Source of the DNA: Alnus glutinosa
Taxonomy: Eukaryota; Streptophyta; Magnoliopsida; Fagales; Betulaceae
Reading direction: 5' to 3'
DNA length: 64,000 nt
Assembly (NCBI RefSeq): GCF_958979055.1
Contig: NC_084886.1
Location: 1,817,001 to 1,881,000, forward strand
A model generated the notes under the pieces. That model was not told the origin of the DNA and searched no databases. It saw only the letters and a program-made list of their open reading frames with translations. A program made the position numbers and the translations under genes. This document shows positions 12,707-24,310 of the stretch, one piece after another (the stretch's first letter is position 1; the number at the start of each line of letters is the position of its first letter).

Positions 12707-13497
12707 ATTGATAGGTGTCTAACTCTCCAAAGCCAAATCTATCCCCTGTTGATCTTTAGCTGCAATGGGTTTATGATTCATTCTGTAAGAAGATGGTGCC
12801 ATGAGTCGCCTACTAGGAGGATGTGTTATGTGCCTTTTTCTCTTTAGGAAAGCAGCGAAGCCTTATGTAAACAATGATGAGCCAAGGATGCGTGATGGCT
12901 GTGTTTGCTCATTGCCTTTTCTACTTGTGCAAGATTGCATGGTTTGAACGTAAGTAATTGAAAATTATGGTAAATGAGGCTTCATTCATGTCACGGAGAT
13001 AACTGTGCTGCTAGACTGAATGTGCCCATCAGTTTTGGGTGCTTTTCTTGGAAGCTTAAGTCTAGCCAATTTGTTGGATGTAATCTTGAAATGCATGCAT
13101 TGTGTGGGACATATTAACAATTGGATTATATTGCACCCTTCTTAATTTGGACGCTACATGGCAAATTCTTGCCCTAGAGTTGACAATTTGCGGTAGAAGC
13201 ATGATGGCTCATCTGTAGATTAATGACAACGGTAGTAGGCATGCGAACGCCTAACTTTTGGAGCAACTTGGCTTTTGTGGCTGCCGCTGGTGGGTTTAAC
13301 CATTAACTTCTCTGGGGTGACAATGTCATTGTTCTTGTTATACTTGTCTTAGCTTTGCAAATAGGGATATGTTTTTTCATGTTGACAGTAATGATAATAG
13401 ATATCAACATTGAAAGAGAGAGATTGGCCCTTCTTTCCTCCCGGAATAACTGCTACTTCTGTTGTAGCAGGGACCTACCCTTGCCAGATGAAGTGGC

Positions 13498-13775
13498 CTT
13501 CTTAGTAGTCTCACCAAATTTTACTAGTTAAAAATCACTTTTATCTATTTTAGCCATCCACTTTTTTAAAGCACTTTCAGCAATCTCACCATTTTAGTTA
13601 TTCATTAACACTATTTCATCTAAATAATCTTTTTCAAAAGGGAGGTGTGTAATGCATGAGAGAGAAATAAGTAGGGAGATAGAGAAAATTTTAGTAGTTT
13701 TTTATTATTTTGGTGAGTGAACAGTATTCATTATTGTTGGTGAGTACTGATTTTAGACAGAATGCTGAATGCTGA
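13498..13775 (+). mobile_element. MITE copy (family shared with 22286-22895)
   Basis: It starts with TTAGTAGTCTCACC and carries internal blocks GTGTGTAATGCATGAGAGA and TTTTGGTGAGTGAACAGTA. These reappear in reverse orientation in the 22.3-22.9 kb element. It is non-coding and AT-rich. The right terminus is not sharp. Confidence 0.6.
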
Positions 13776-14507
13776 AGTGGTTAAAAAGCAATCATAGCAT
13801 ATGCTATCATACAAAAACGTTTTGTTTTTCCTTGGTTCCCTGTGAGGGCATCGAGGAAGGGTCTCTTGGTGGTGTGAAAGAAGTATATGTTTTATTAAAA
13901 TCCTACGAAGTCCAGAGTGAAGTGCATTAATTTCAAGTGAATTACAAGAGATTTACACATCTACTTGGTTTCTAAAGTTAATGTGGTTATCTTTTCTAAA
14001 TCCGAGGTTGTTGGTTCATTCATGCTTCACCGATGTTGGCTAAAGCTCCCGATTCGTTTGAGGACTCAATTGCAACCTGAGCAAGTTCTCTGCGCAACAA
14101 AAAGATCAAGATCTCTCTGTTCCCTAAAGTGGGTTCCATATATGTGTTCATTTGCCAGGTTTTAATTGTATTGAGATATAATTATAAGATTATATATGTC
14201 AATTCTAATTTGACTTATTTAATTAAACAAGTCTAACCTTTCAATCTTAATTCGTTAATTTCATATTGGGTTGATTTAACGCCATTGTACCCTAAACACA
14301 CAATAGAATAAGATCTTCTCCATTTCAAGTGAAATTGATAATATCTATTTCATGGTTAGGATTAAATGTTTGTGTATTTAATTCTATATATGAAGTCAAT
14401 ATTAACACGTCTTTTTAAAAATTTAAATAATGTGAAATCATATAGGTCGTTAGATGCATCAACTTTAAATCTTGATCATGAAATTAAAATGGAAAGGATC
14501 TTTGTTC

Positions 14508-15566
14508 ATGAGACAACATTTTTTTTTAAAATTATATAAAGAAGAATTACAACTAACAACAACAAAATAGGATTGAGCAACCTAATAAGAAGCACCAGAA
14601 CATCTAAAATAGAAAATAAAAGGGAATGCATCAAATGAATTATACGGCCCTATTGATTTTTGGCACGAACACCAAAAAATGAGACCGCCAATAAAGGTGG
14701 CAATACAAGGTGTGGATAGAGGCATAATCGCCGTGAAACCCTTCAATCCTACGGAACCTCTAATGCAAGGGACAGAAGGGGCATGACTCTCGTAATACCC
14801 TTCAATTGTACCCAAACGCTTGAATAGTAACAATTACAACAAACATGTAGAAACAAATGGGAAGACAAAATTTAAAAACAAGAAGATTTGAAAAAAAAAA
14901 AAAGAAAAAGAATTGAACAAAAAGTTAAGAAAAACCAAAAGCAATACAACAAGACCAGTAGCAACGGCAAAAGGCAATTGACTTTGGTGCCACGCCGAAC
15001 GTGATAGTCACGCTCCGACGAGAGGTGGCCAAAAGTGATGAGACTATCACAGGAGACCGACAACAGTGATGGAAGACAGCGGATGAGACAAAAGGATGTG
15101 TTATGCGCGGCACATGGCTATTCATACGCCGACACGTAGTGGCTAGTAACGGATAGAAGCGAAGAGGCCGAGGGTATAGTGGCGCATCTGAGGGTAGAGC
15201 TTCTTAAAATTGATAGATCAGATTTTGAAAAAACCAATCCAAAAACTTCAAAAGGAGAACGGATCCAAAGCTGGAAAAAACTAGAAGAGGTCGAATCCAA
15301 ACAGTTTGCACTAGAGGAGGAGCCGGCAAAAGTGCTGACCAAAGATAAATCGCCGAAAGCTATAATAAGGCCTCAAAAGAGACGGTAAAAATGTGGAAAG
15401 GAGAAAGAGGGGAGGGGGAGAGGAGGAGGGGGGATCCCTCTTCTCCTCCCATGGCAGCCAAACACTCAGGACTGTGGGAAAAAGTTTGGTTCAGAGCACT
15501 GAGTGATGGACAGACTGAGTACTCTACGCTATATTTTGCTACTTCTAATTATAAATGAGACAACAT
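14508..15566 (-). mobile_element. Non-coding poly(A)-tailed retroelement, copy 1 (~1.03 kb)
   Basis: It is flanked by the 12-bp direct repeat ATGAGACAACAT (14508-14519 and about 15554-15565). The left end on the + strand starts with a T-run, so the element reads on the minus strand and ends in an A-tail. Its head contains GGCTGCCATGGGAGGAGAAG and a pyrimidine-rich tract. Its 3' part contains a block with GGCGGTCTCATTTTTTGG and GTGCCAAAAAT that is recognisably related to 21700-21760. It has no RT, endonuclease or gag domain on either strand. This looks like retroposition in trans of a family without coding capacity. Confidence 0.6.
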
Positions 15567-16086
15567 AATTTTGATGCAACGAATAGTGTCACTTGCCCGG
15601 GCTAACCTCCTGCTACAGCAATTCTTCATTCTATGAACCCGAAAAACAAAAATACAAGTTTAAATTCTATTAACAGCATCACTAAGTTCCTTCATTACCC
15701 ACTCTCTTTCATGATTCAAAGACTTGATTATCGTTGGCCCATTCAAGAAGATTTCAGCAAATTCATAAAAAGTTTCATATACAAAGATCGGCATCAGATA
15801 CAAGCTGTGCATTCGAGGTCAAGCATGCAAAAAGTGAAGAACATTGGAATTAGTGGATTTTTTCCCAAGTCAAATCTGATTAGCAGCCATGAAACGAGTA
15901 TTTTTCCCCCCAGCTAATCAGAAAGAGAAATCCAATTAGTCTCACGCTGTAATCTGTACTGAAGAATGTAGCGTAACCTCTGAGACAAAAGAAGGGTTAG
16001 GAAACTATTATTTACAAATATTAGATTCGAGGAAGACAACTTCCTAATCCTACTGGTTTTCATTCCTCATTGCTCTTAAAATAGGA
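15567..16086 (-). other. Probable 3' UTR and downstream flank of the RsgA-type GTPase
   Basis: No ORF with homology is recognised. The position directly after the stop codon of the minus-strand gene makes part of it 3' UTR. Confidence 0.4.
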
Positions 16087-17637
16087 TCATTTTTCCACTT
16101 CCAATTCGTCGTCGTCATCCATCTCATCCAACTCATCTAGTATTGATTGGTTGATGCTCTTACGAGATTTTCTCCTATGCTTCTTAGGCTCCAACAGCGG
16201 TTCCGCTTGCTGAACACCATTATCTCCCATCTTGTACCTGCAAACAAATTGACTCATTGTGAGTAAATGCGCAATTTGAAAACGCCTAACGCAGTTAATC
16301 ATTTGATAATTTACAATTTAGCTTATAAAATCTCAGTTTTGCATTTAAAATCGTGCGTTTTTTAAAACACACCCCTTGTTATCGATTTGAAAACGCTGAT
16401 TTTTCTACTTTTTTAAACTCTAATTTTTTAAAAAACGAACTCCTAAACGATACACTTTCACAATTTTGTTTAAAATCGCACTTTTAACCAGATTTTTCCA
16501 AATAGACTCATCACTAATGAAAAATTCATGAGAAGTAGGAAAACCAGGCTAACAAACAAATATAACTACAAGTTAGAGAGTTATTAAAATTGTAGAGAAA
16601 GTAACCAGTTTGGAAGAAATAACTAAAAATCCAGTAGTTCTCACCACAGATAATTATTCACAGCTTTCAGGACGAGTGAAAACTATGACAATTATCAGAT
16701 TGCCGGCATAATGCTCACGGTAAACTCAGAAAGTTAAGTTACATGTCCCAGAAACTTCTCCAGGTGTGATGTTTTAGACCATCTAGATATTTTAAGTAAA
16801 CTAATAAAAAAAATGGTTAAATACATTTTTGTCCCCTTGTAAACTTTATTTTTTGCTCCTATGCTTCATTTCATATCACAAATGATACTTCGTTTATAGC
16901 TAAAAACGGAGATGATACTTCCGTCCATAAATTGACAGAAGTCCACATCAGCACTCTTAAGGAACTGTCCCATTAAAATAAAATTAAACAATAAAACAAT
17001 CGAAAAACTAAAAATATTAAAAAAAATAAAAATAAAAATTAGGAGTGGCTTTTGGGCAAAAGGGGAGTGGCCCGCCACTCCCCCCTTTTGCCAAGGGGGT
17101 GGCTATGGCTGGTTTGGGGGTGGCCGAAACCACTCCCAAGGGGCCAAGCCCTAAGACGATTTTTTTTTTTTTTTGCCTTGTCACGTGGCCGAACCACCCC
17201 AAAGACTAGCCATGGAACCACCCCTATTTTTATTTTATTTTTCAAAAAGTATTTTTTTTAATGTTTTTATCTTTTTTTAATGTTTTTAATATTTTTAGTT
17301 TTTTAGGTTTTTAATTAGGCATAGGGACACATGTCCATTTTTTAAGGTTAGTGACGTGGAGTTCCATTAATTTTTGGACGGAAGTTGGATGAATGTACCA
17401 TCTCCGTCTTTAGCCATAAACAAGGTACCATCTGAGATACAAAATGAAGCACAGAAGACAAAATAAAGTATTTAAACCACAGAGGGGTCAAACGTATTTA
17501 ACTCTAAAAAAAAAAACTACATGAGGACCCATATGATATAGCTAGTTGACATCCATGTTCATCATGTCCTTGCAGTTTCTAAATAATTTGAATATTTTTT
17601 TCCCTTAATTATTGGTGGTTTTTTTTTTTTTGTGTGT

Positions 17638-17668
<31 letters not shown>

Positions 17669-19883
17669 GGGGGGGGGGGTGATTGTGGGTGTTGAGATTT
17701 TATTTGAGACAAATTTTCTCACGTACAAAAAACTTAGACAAACTTAAGGACCCTTTGCTGTCACAAGGATCATTACAAAATCGTCCACACGAGATCTGTA
17801 CTCCAAAAATTATCAAACTTCGTAGGTAAGCAAGCATTAAGAGATGAAAAATGCTCCATACATAATTTGACATACCTCACATCACCCTCTCTTTTGGTTC
17901 CAAAGGTCCTGAGCTGGAATTCTTCCCTGATTCTGATCTCATCAAGAAGCTGAAAATAGTATGGGTATCTCTCCCAATCTGCTTTCACAACACACCCTGG
18001 TTCACCGAGATGCAAGCAATCATTGAACGAACATTTAGCAGGCTCATCACTGAGCACTTTCCGGATCTGAAGAGAGGAGCTAAGAAGTGATTATTTGAAA
18101 CAGACAAATGCCACATCAGGTCCAGCATGTGATTAAGAAGAGTTCAAGAAACTTATGTAAATGAATCAAACAAAGTACAGAGTGCTTAATAAACAGCACA
18201 AACCTCAGGGAAAGCTTGAGCTAGAGAATGTTTTGTTACTTTCATCAAACTAGGCTGGTTAAACCCAGGAGTATCAGCAAGATAACCCCCTCCTGATAAC
18301 GGAAGCAAAGAAACATGGCGAGTAGTATGCTTCCCTCTGCCACTTCTCGTTGAAACTTCCCCAACTCGCTGTTCGTCACACCACTTACTGCCTAGAATCT
18401 GAAACAAGGGGGAACACACATCACACTAATGTGCAATCACAAACAAAAGATATTAAGAAAGTGAAGATGCGGAGCAGAGAGATTCAAACCCACAGGATCG
18501 AACCAATTATCCTCTTCTGCTGCATCGGAATCACGATGGTTGCTTCTCAGAGCATTAATCAGACTAGACTTCCCAACTCCACTTGGACCCACTATTACAG
18601 TTGTTTGATCTCTCAAAATACATGCAAGAAGATCTAGTCCACAGGTGGACTCAACACTGCAAAATATCGGTTCATAGCCCCAACTACGTAGCCTAATCCG
18701 CCATCCAACAAGTGTCTGCACATCCCATAAAAGTCTAACAAACTTCAGAATGAATATCAGGGAAAGAAAAGATGGTCTTTGACAAGCAATATAACGATGG
18801 CTTCATGAGAGAACTTTTAGAAAGATGCACTCAATAACCTAAGCAACAGAGGGTTTAACCAGCTATCAGTTGCAGCACTATATACAGCATTTTAGAAAGA
18901 TGCACCTTGGAATTAAACAACCTAAGCAACAGAGGCTTTAACCAGCTATCAGTTGCAGCACTATATACAGCATTTTTGCTGCCAAAGCCTTATTCAGTGA
19001 CAATCCTAACTGTATTATTGGATAGAGTTTCAGTTAGTTCCAGTGATAAAAATGTTTTATGAGCAAGTGTCCAAAGCCCTCGGTCTCATTACAATCAAAT
19101 GAACAGAGCAGACGCAACTATCAACTACCATTCAGCTTCTAAAATGTAATTCAAATTTCTACATTTCAAACCCAAAGAAAAACAATCAAAAAGAAAAACG
19201 CTAACCTCATCATCCACAAGTTCGCACTTATTCAATGCGAGCGTGAGAGGAATCCCGGTCGACTCGGCCTCCACCAGGAACCTCGTGAGCGTAAAGGGCT
19301 CGAGCCTCGGCTGCTCAATCGAGAAGAGCACCAGCAAATGGTCCACATTGGCCACAGGCGGGTCCATAATCTCCGAGCTCCGCCGGAACACGTTCTCGAT
19401 CATGCCCCGCCGGTCCACCCAATCGATGGAGCCCACCAGCACCTTGTCCCCAACCAAGACCCTCCTCTTGATCTTCTTCAGCACCGCTTTCACCACGCAC
19501 AGCAGCTCAACTCCGATTCCCGAAGCTCCTGAGCCCTCGCTGGAGCCTCCAGAAGGTTCCGACGAGAGCGTTTGAACTACGACGCGCATGAAGTTGGCCT
19601 GGGCGGCTGCGACGGTGCCGATGGCTTGGGATTGGGAGAGTGGAGGGGGGTCTTGGGGGGAGAGCACTGGGGCGAGCGAGGACGAGTAGTCTCTGAAGAT
19701 TTGTTTGGCTCTGAGTAGGTTCTTGCTCGGTTGGGGCTTCTTGGACACCTTGTTAGCGTTTTGTTGCTGTTTGGCGGAGATTGAGAGGCATCGGACGGGC
19801 GACAAGCGACGCAGGAGGAGGCTATCGACGGTTGGGAGATACGCCGTGGTGTGGCGGATGATTGAAACGGAGGCGATCGTCAT
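16087..19883 (-). CDS. Circularly permuted ribosome-assembly GTPase, RsgA/YjeQ family, five exons
   Basis: RsgA binds the small ribosomal subunit late in maturation and hydrolyses GTP; a plant copy would act in mitochondria or plastids. Exons on the minus strand are 19206-19883, 18494-18715, 18204-18398, 17876-18066 and 16087-16237 (478 residues). All introns are GT-AG and the frame is unbroken. Motif order shows the permutation: G4 LNKCELV at the end of exon 1, G1 GPSGVGKSS in exon 2, G3 DTPGF in exon 3. Exon 4 carries the zinc site CSFNDCLHLGEPGC (C-x4-C-x-H-x5-C). The N-terminus MTIASVSIIRHTTAYL is Arg/Ser-rich and acid-poor, like a transit peptide. I chose ATG 19883 because the ORF reading from 20057 adds 58 residues unlike the family. 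The acidic tail DELDEMDDDDELEVEK is unusual. It appears orthologous to Arabidopsis At1g67440 (memory). Confidence 0.93.
16258..16513. mobile_element. Diverged Tourist-like MITE in RsgA intron 4
   Basis: Repeated blocks such as ATTTGAAAACGC, TTAAAATCGTGCG and TTAAAATCGCACTTTT match the element at 42735-43047. Termini are eroded, so limits are approximate. Confidence 0.5.
16805..17513. mobile_element. Long-TIR foldback element (MULE-type MITE) in RsgA intron 4
   Basis: The left arm (from 16814, GGTTAAATACATTTTTG) and the right arm (to 17504) are inverted copies of about 130-150 bp with shared blocks such as AACGGAGATG and GTTTATAGCTAAA. The core is itself palindromic (GGGGTGGCC-type blocks, 17043-17225). 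Flanking TAAAAAAAA (16805-16813 and 17505-17513) would be the 9-bp duplication expected of Mutator-like elements, though an A-rich target weakens this. No transposase ORF is present. Confidence 0.7.
17609..17680. repeat. Microsatellite: T-run, (TG)n, then a ~30-bp G-run
   Basis: Simple repeat within RsgA intron 4. In the minus-strand transcript it reads as a long C-run followed by (CA)n. Confidence 0.9.
18818..18976. repeat. ~80-bp tandem duplication in RsgA intron 1
   Basis: The block TTAGAAAGATGCAC...CTATATACAGCATTTT occurs twice in a row with a few substitutions (for example GAGGGTTTAACC versus GAGGCTTTAACC). Confidence 0.9.
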
Positions 19884-20183
19884 AGTGATTGTGGATTTGA
19901 ATTCCTTTGAGAGAGAGAGAGTCAGTGGGGAGTCATGCGTTGGGCGTGTTATCCATTGCTGGTTCGAGCAGGTGACCGAGGAGGACTCGGAGTGTCCAGC
20001 AGTTTCTTCTTGTTGTACGGCTTTGTTGAAGTGGAAAATGAATAGTGGTGAGGCCACGGCAGCAATTTCGGGAATCGAACGGTTGCGGGGTTACAGTTTT
20101 TGCATGGTGATGAATATGATGTACATTACAATTTACAAAACTTGCAGGCAAGATCAGCATCTGAAAACGTAGAAGCCTTAGGC

Positions 20184-20980
20184 CCAAGCATAAGGAAATA
20201 GACAATTAAGGCCCAAGGGCTTCAAGTGGGCTTCATAACTGAAACACTGTGATGGCCATATCATCCTTATCTGCTTTGCTTTTGCTTTGGGTCTATTCCA
20301 CTTACAGGGGAAGCTCGTGCAGCCTTGCTGGCCGTCAATTTGGCCTCCTCTTTGAGCTACACCTCCCTAATCCTTCAGGGTGATTCTCTCCTCTCAATTT
20401 CAAATGAAATAGGGAGGAGCATGTCCTTTATATTAAGTGGGTAAAATTATTTCAAAAAGATGAAATGACAATTTTACTCCTCTAAAAATAAAGAACAAGC
20501 TCCTCTCCATTTCAAATTTCCGACTCACTACTGACCATCAATAAGCCCCGTCTCTTCTCGGAGTGGGCCGGTGCTTCCATTGTTTCGGACACCTACCAAC
20601 AGCAGTTAATTCTTTTGAATAATTGAACTGCATTGAAGACTTTTAGATGTGTAAATTTTCATGCACACCAAATTGCAAAACAGGCCGTTTTCATCTTGTG
20701 TTTGGAAATGTTTCTAAACATTTCTTATATTATCTTCATTCTTCGATTAGGATTAGAAGTGGAAAAGACCCCATTATTGTTCCCTTTCCTCATTTGAATA
20801 GGTTAAAAAAAAATGTGGCACAAAAACTGACTTTGATCGTTTATTTTTTTTTCTAAAAAAAATATATATTAACAAACAACTCAAAACACAAAAACATATT
20901 TCACTTTTGTGTCCTATCATAACATTTTTTTTTTCAAAAAAAAAATTACCATTCAAAATACATTAACCAACATACCTTAT
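20184..20980. other. Intergenic DNA upstream of RsgA with a short hairpin
   Basis: It contains the promoter side of the minus-strand GTPase gene. A perfect-looking hairpin (CTCCTCTCAATTTC / GAAATAGGGAGGAG, about 20385-20417) has a related CTCCTCTCCATTTC near 20500, suggesting a small foldback repeat. No gene is recognised. Confidence 0.4.
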
Positions 20981-20989
20981 AGGCATTTT

Positions 20990-21868
20990 CATACTATCGA
21001 TAAATAGTTTAAATGCTCTCCTACGAAAAACCTTCATTCTCTCTCCTCTGAAAAACCAAACACCCAAATGCCATGGGAGAAGGGAAGCTCCCTTCCCCTC
21101 CTCTCCCTTTGTTATCGCCTCTATTGAAGCCCTTATCTTGTTGGAACTTGTTTTAGCCATATCCTCCACTTAAATACAGCTCTCACCGGTTTTCACCCCC
21201 TTCCTCCACCGTGTCTACTGTGATTTTTGGCTTGGTTGTTGGTTCGAAATCTTTGGATCTAGATCTACACTCATTCGTCAATTTTTGCACGACACGTGCT
21301 TCTCCAGTGGGTTCGCTGGTGTCTTCGCTTCCACCAATAGTTGCCATTTTCTCTTCCGCCGTCCCCACATTGGAGTGTGGCCTGCACGCGCTATAGAATT
21401 TATCTCATTTCCCGACATGTGCTGGCCATGCATCTCCCTCCATCCCTCCCACGCCCCAGGTTTTGGTGTTACACAGTGGTCTCTTGCGATTCTCGTTGGA
21501 GAGAGGCCTTTCAGAGGTGGCGCATGGCCTTCACACGCCGCCTCTGGCAACTCCCAGTCCCTCTCTTCAAACCGAATTTGTATTGTTGTTTATGTTACTG
21601 TATTTGTTTTTATTCCCTTTGTATTTATACGCTTTTCTGTTTTTATATTTATCTTTGTATGAGTGTTTGAGTCATCAGGACTCTTTATACACCACAAACT
21701 ACTTTTACTGGTGGTCCAAGTTCTTGGCATCTGTGCCAATAATAATTTGGCTTGCATCTTCGGAAACATTACTCACATATACTTATATTTCTAGTATTTA
21801 TTTTGGATTGTTTAGTTCTAGTTGATGTAATTTTTTTTTATGTAAAAATAATAATAATAATAATAAAA
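20990..21868 (+). mobile_element. Non-coding poly(A)-tailed retroelement, copy 2
   Basis: Related to 14520-15552 but in the opposite orientation. It shares a head motif TGCCATGGGAGAAGGGAAG followed by a C/T-rich tract, and a 3' block GGTGGTCCAAGTTCTTGG / TGTGCCAATAAT. It ends in an AATAATAATAAT-type tail and an A-run near 21846-21868. Overlapping ORFs of 90-125 codons in the middle match no domain I know. The left boundary is uncertain and no target duplication was found. Confidence 0.55.
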
Positions 21869-22285
21869 AAACAAAACTGATAGGCCATCGAGAATCTAAG
21901 CCTATTGCCAAAGCAGACATGAAAATGCACGTGCCCACACTCATAGGCTAATTAAAGTCAGATAGTCCATAATTCAGAACAAGTACCAAATTTCTACATG
22001 AAACCAGTCTAAAGTAGTTGCTTGAAGAAGGTCGAATTTGGACGGCCAGGAAAACATAATTGACCATAGAGGAAGCCAGCTGGACTCTCTATCTAGACTC
22101 TACAGCATTTCATATATCTACTACTTCGTATTTGGGCTGAAAGTTTTTTGCATCACATTTCTATGTAACGTCTCCTCCAAAACCTTGTCTCAAAGTCCCA
22201 TATGTATTCACATTTTTGTTATGTTTTCCAAGTATAGAATTTTTGGGTCCTTGAATTTTGCACAAACTACCTTTCGAACTTTGTA

Positions 22286-22895
22286 AGAGCATTCTAGTAG
22301 ACTTATAAATTTTTTTTATTTTATTTTATTTTTTTTTTTTTTTTTGGCTATTTTAGTTAGTCAACTTTCAAAATTGGTTTAAAATGAGTTCACAGCAGCC
22401 TCACCAATTGGTGAATTTTTTTTTTAGTGAACGGTACTCACCAACAATATAATGAGCATTGTTCACTCACCAAAACAATAAAAAGATATTAATAAAATTA
22501 TCTTTTCTTTTTTTTTTTGTTCTCTCATGCATTACACACAACCTCTTTTTTTAAAATAATTATTTAAATGAAATAGTGATAATAGATTAATATAATAAGC
22601 ACTGTTCACTCACCAAAACAATAAAAAGATATTAAAAAAATTATCTATTTTTTGTTTTCCCTCTCATGCATTACACACAACCTCTCTTTAGAAAATGATT
22701 ATTTAAATGAAATAGTGATAGTAGATAGGTTTTTTTTTTTTTTTTTTTTTTTTGACATATCCACATAAGAGGAGAGGAGGGAGGATTCGAACTAGTGACT
22801 TCCGCTTTATGAGGCGTTATCTCCAGCCGATTGAGCTACTCCTTTAAGGACATGATAGTAGATAGCTAAAATGATGAGACTACTGAGAATGTTTT
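22286..22895. mobile_element. MITE with internal duplication, interrupted by a SINE
   Basis: Inverted termini are GAGCATTCTAGTAGAC (from 22286) and GAGACTACTGAGAATG (to about 22890). The interior has the family blocks CTCATGCATTACACAC and GTTCACTCACCAAAACA in inverted orientation relative to 13498-13775. A ~145-bp internal segment is duplicated (compare 22448 onward with 22594 onward). A SINE sits at 22729-22852. Confidence 0.75.
22716..22865 (-). mobile_element. tRNA-derived SINE nested in the MITE, perfect 13-bp target duplication
   Basis: TGATAGTAGATAG at 22716-22728 and 22853-22865 brackets a 124-bp insert. On the minus strand it reads GGAGTAGCTCAATCGGCTGG (box A), then AGTTCGAATCC (box B), a short body, and a poly(A) tail (T-run from 22730 on the + strand). 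These are the hallmarks of a Pol III-transcribed, LINE-mobilised SINE. The perfect duplication implies a fairly recent insertion, later than the MITE. Confidence 0.9.
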
Positions 22896-23917
22896 AAAAA
22901 AGTTGATGATTATTCCCACTGTAAAAATTTATTGCTCATATTAAATGAATAGATTATAAAGGTACTTACCTAGCTATTGCTTGCCTTGCTTTCAAACAAA
23001 AGCAAATTGCTTATTCTTGATGTGGTTTTCATTTCATTGATAAATATGGTAGGGTTTGGGGTAGACAAAAATTAGTTACAAATCAGTCTAATAAAGTGAC
23101 ATGTTTCTTAACATATGAGAATCACATTTTTTTTTTTAATATAATTTGCTTCACATTTTTTTTTTAATAGCATTAATAAGAAAGTCTGTATTTCTCGCAA
23201 ACTTTAAGAACACATTATTTTATTAGACTGATTTATGGCTGTTTTTGTATAGAGATACACTCCCATAGTTTCATATCCTCTTGACGCAACATTATAAGAT
23301 GTACGATCACGAAATTATATTTGTTATACCTCTATCCTTAAACGAATAATCTCAACCCTCTGCCGGCCAGTTTTTAAATCGAGAGAAATGGTAGAAATTT
23401 TAATTTTTTTTTTTTTTTAAAAGTTGATTTTCAAATGACGTGTTACAATCTCATGAGATTGTAGTACATTTTTCAAAATAGTAGACCAAATGAGATTGTA
23501 ACACATCATTTAAGAACCAACTTCTAAAAAAAAAAAAAAAATTTAGAATGTTTAGCATTCCCCTTAAATCAATAACTCTCTCATGTTGTCGTTTCCCTAA
23601 TTCCGTTCCTCTCTCTCTCTCTCTGTCTTATATTAAATACAAAATAATAAATGAAAACCTAAAGAAAAACTCACTTCTTCTCTCAAAATATATAAAAAAT
23701 TTGATTGTCTCGGAAAAAAAAAATGATTTTTCTCTTAAATAAAAGCTCATACATATTTTTTTAATATTACTCTATTATAAAAAATAAAAAATTAAAAAAA
23801 TTAAAATTAAAATACATACAAAATAAAAACAAAAATTTGAAAAAGATCATTATAATCTTATTTTATTTTCATTAATAATTGTGTTGTATCAAGAAGCCAA
23901 GAGAGATGTTCCAACAA

Positions 23918-23953
<36 letters not shown>

Positions 23954-24073
23954 AGCCAGGAGAGAGTATTTCATCGTATTGTTTCATCATGCATGTTGTT
24001 ATATCTAACATCATAGTAAAACACCTTGTTCAAATACTAAGATCATCACCTGTCAAAAAACTAGCCAGCTACT
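22896..24073. other. AT-rich intergenic DNA
   Basis: No gene is recognised. A short inverted pair (TCATTTAAGAACCAACTT / AAGTTGATTTTCAAATGA near 23420-23525) suggests a small foldback element. A CT microsatellite lies near 23608-23625 and an A-run of ~30 bases near 23919-23951. Confidence 0.5.
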
Positions 24074-24310
24074 TGTTAGAAGTGTCAGAATATCTTAGAA
24101 TATTTAGAGTATATTCTCTTATAAAGTTTATCGGTATTTTCCATTTCTTATAGTATTTTATATTTCCCTTATTCTATTTTCTTTGTAAGTTTATTTCTTA
24201 TCTTAATTGGTATAAGATTTTTTTGACCACTACTCATTGTCTTTCTATAAATAACAAATTATGTAATATTGTTTAATATAATAAACATACAAGATGTACT
24301 TCATACATGT
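24074..24310 (+). mobile_element. Possible solo LTR (Copia-like)
   Basis: It begins TGTTAGAAGTGTCAGAATAT, is AT-rich, and has a TATA-like TCTATAAATAAC about 180 bp in and a TACA-type end near 24307. No matching LTR, primer-binding site or internal domain is in the window, and I found no clear 5-bp target duplication. Confidence 0.35.

Larger units (their letters stand above)
12091..14519. other. SPC12 3' UTR and intergenic DNA with SINE-like and MITE pieces
   Basis: No further gene is recognised. The first few hundred bases are probably 3' UTR. A SINE-like segment (about 12606-12706) and a MITE (about 13498-13775) are listed separately. The remainder has only short uninformative ORFs. Confidence 0.5.

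Noticed and set aside
19884..20057. A 58-residue N-terminal extension of the RsgA-type GTPase.
   Set aside because: The extension is compositionally unlike a transit peptide and the downstream Met gives a typical one; it is more likely 5' UTR.
21285..21825. Overlapping ORFs of 90-125 codons as a novel gene.
   Set aside because: Three frames are open at once in the C/T-rich part of a poly(A)-tailed repeat, with no domain and no splice pattern.
22800..22850. A functional tRNA gene on the minus strand (box A and box B present).
   Set aside because: It lacks a cloverleaf acceptor stem, has an A-tail and a target duplication, and is therefore a SINE.
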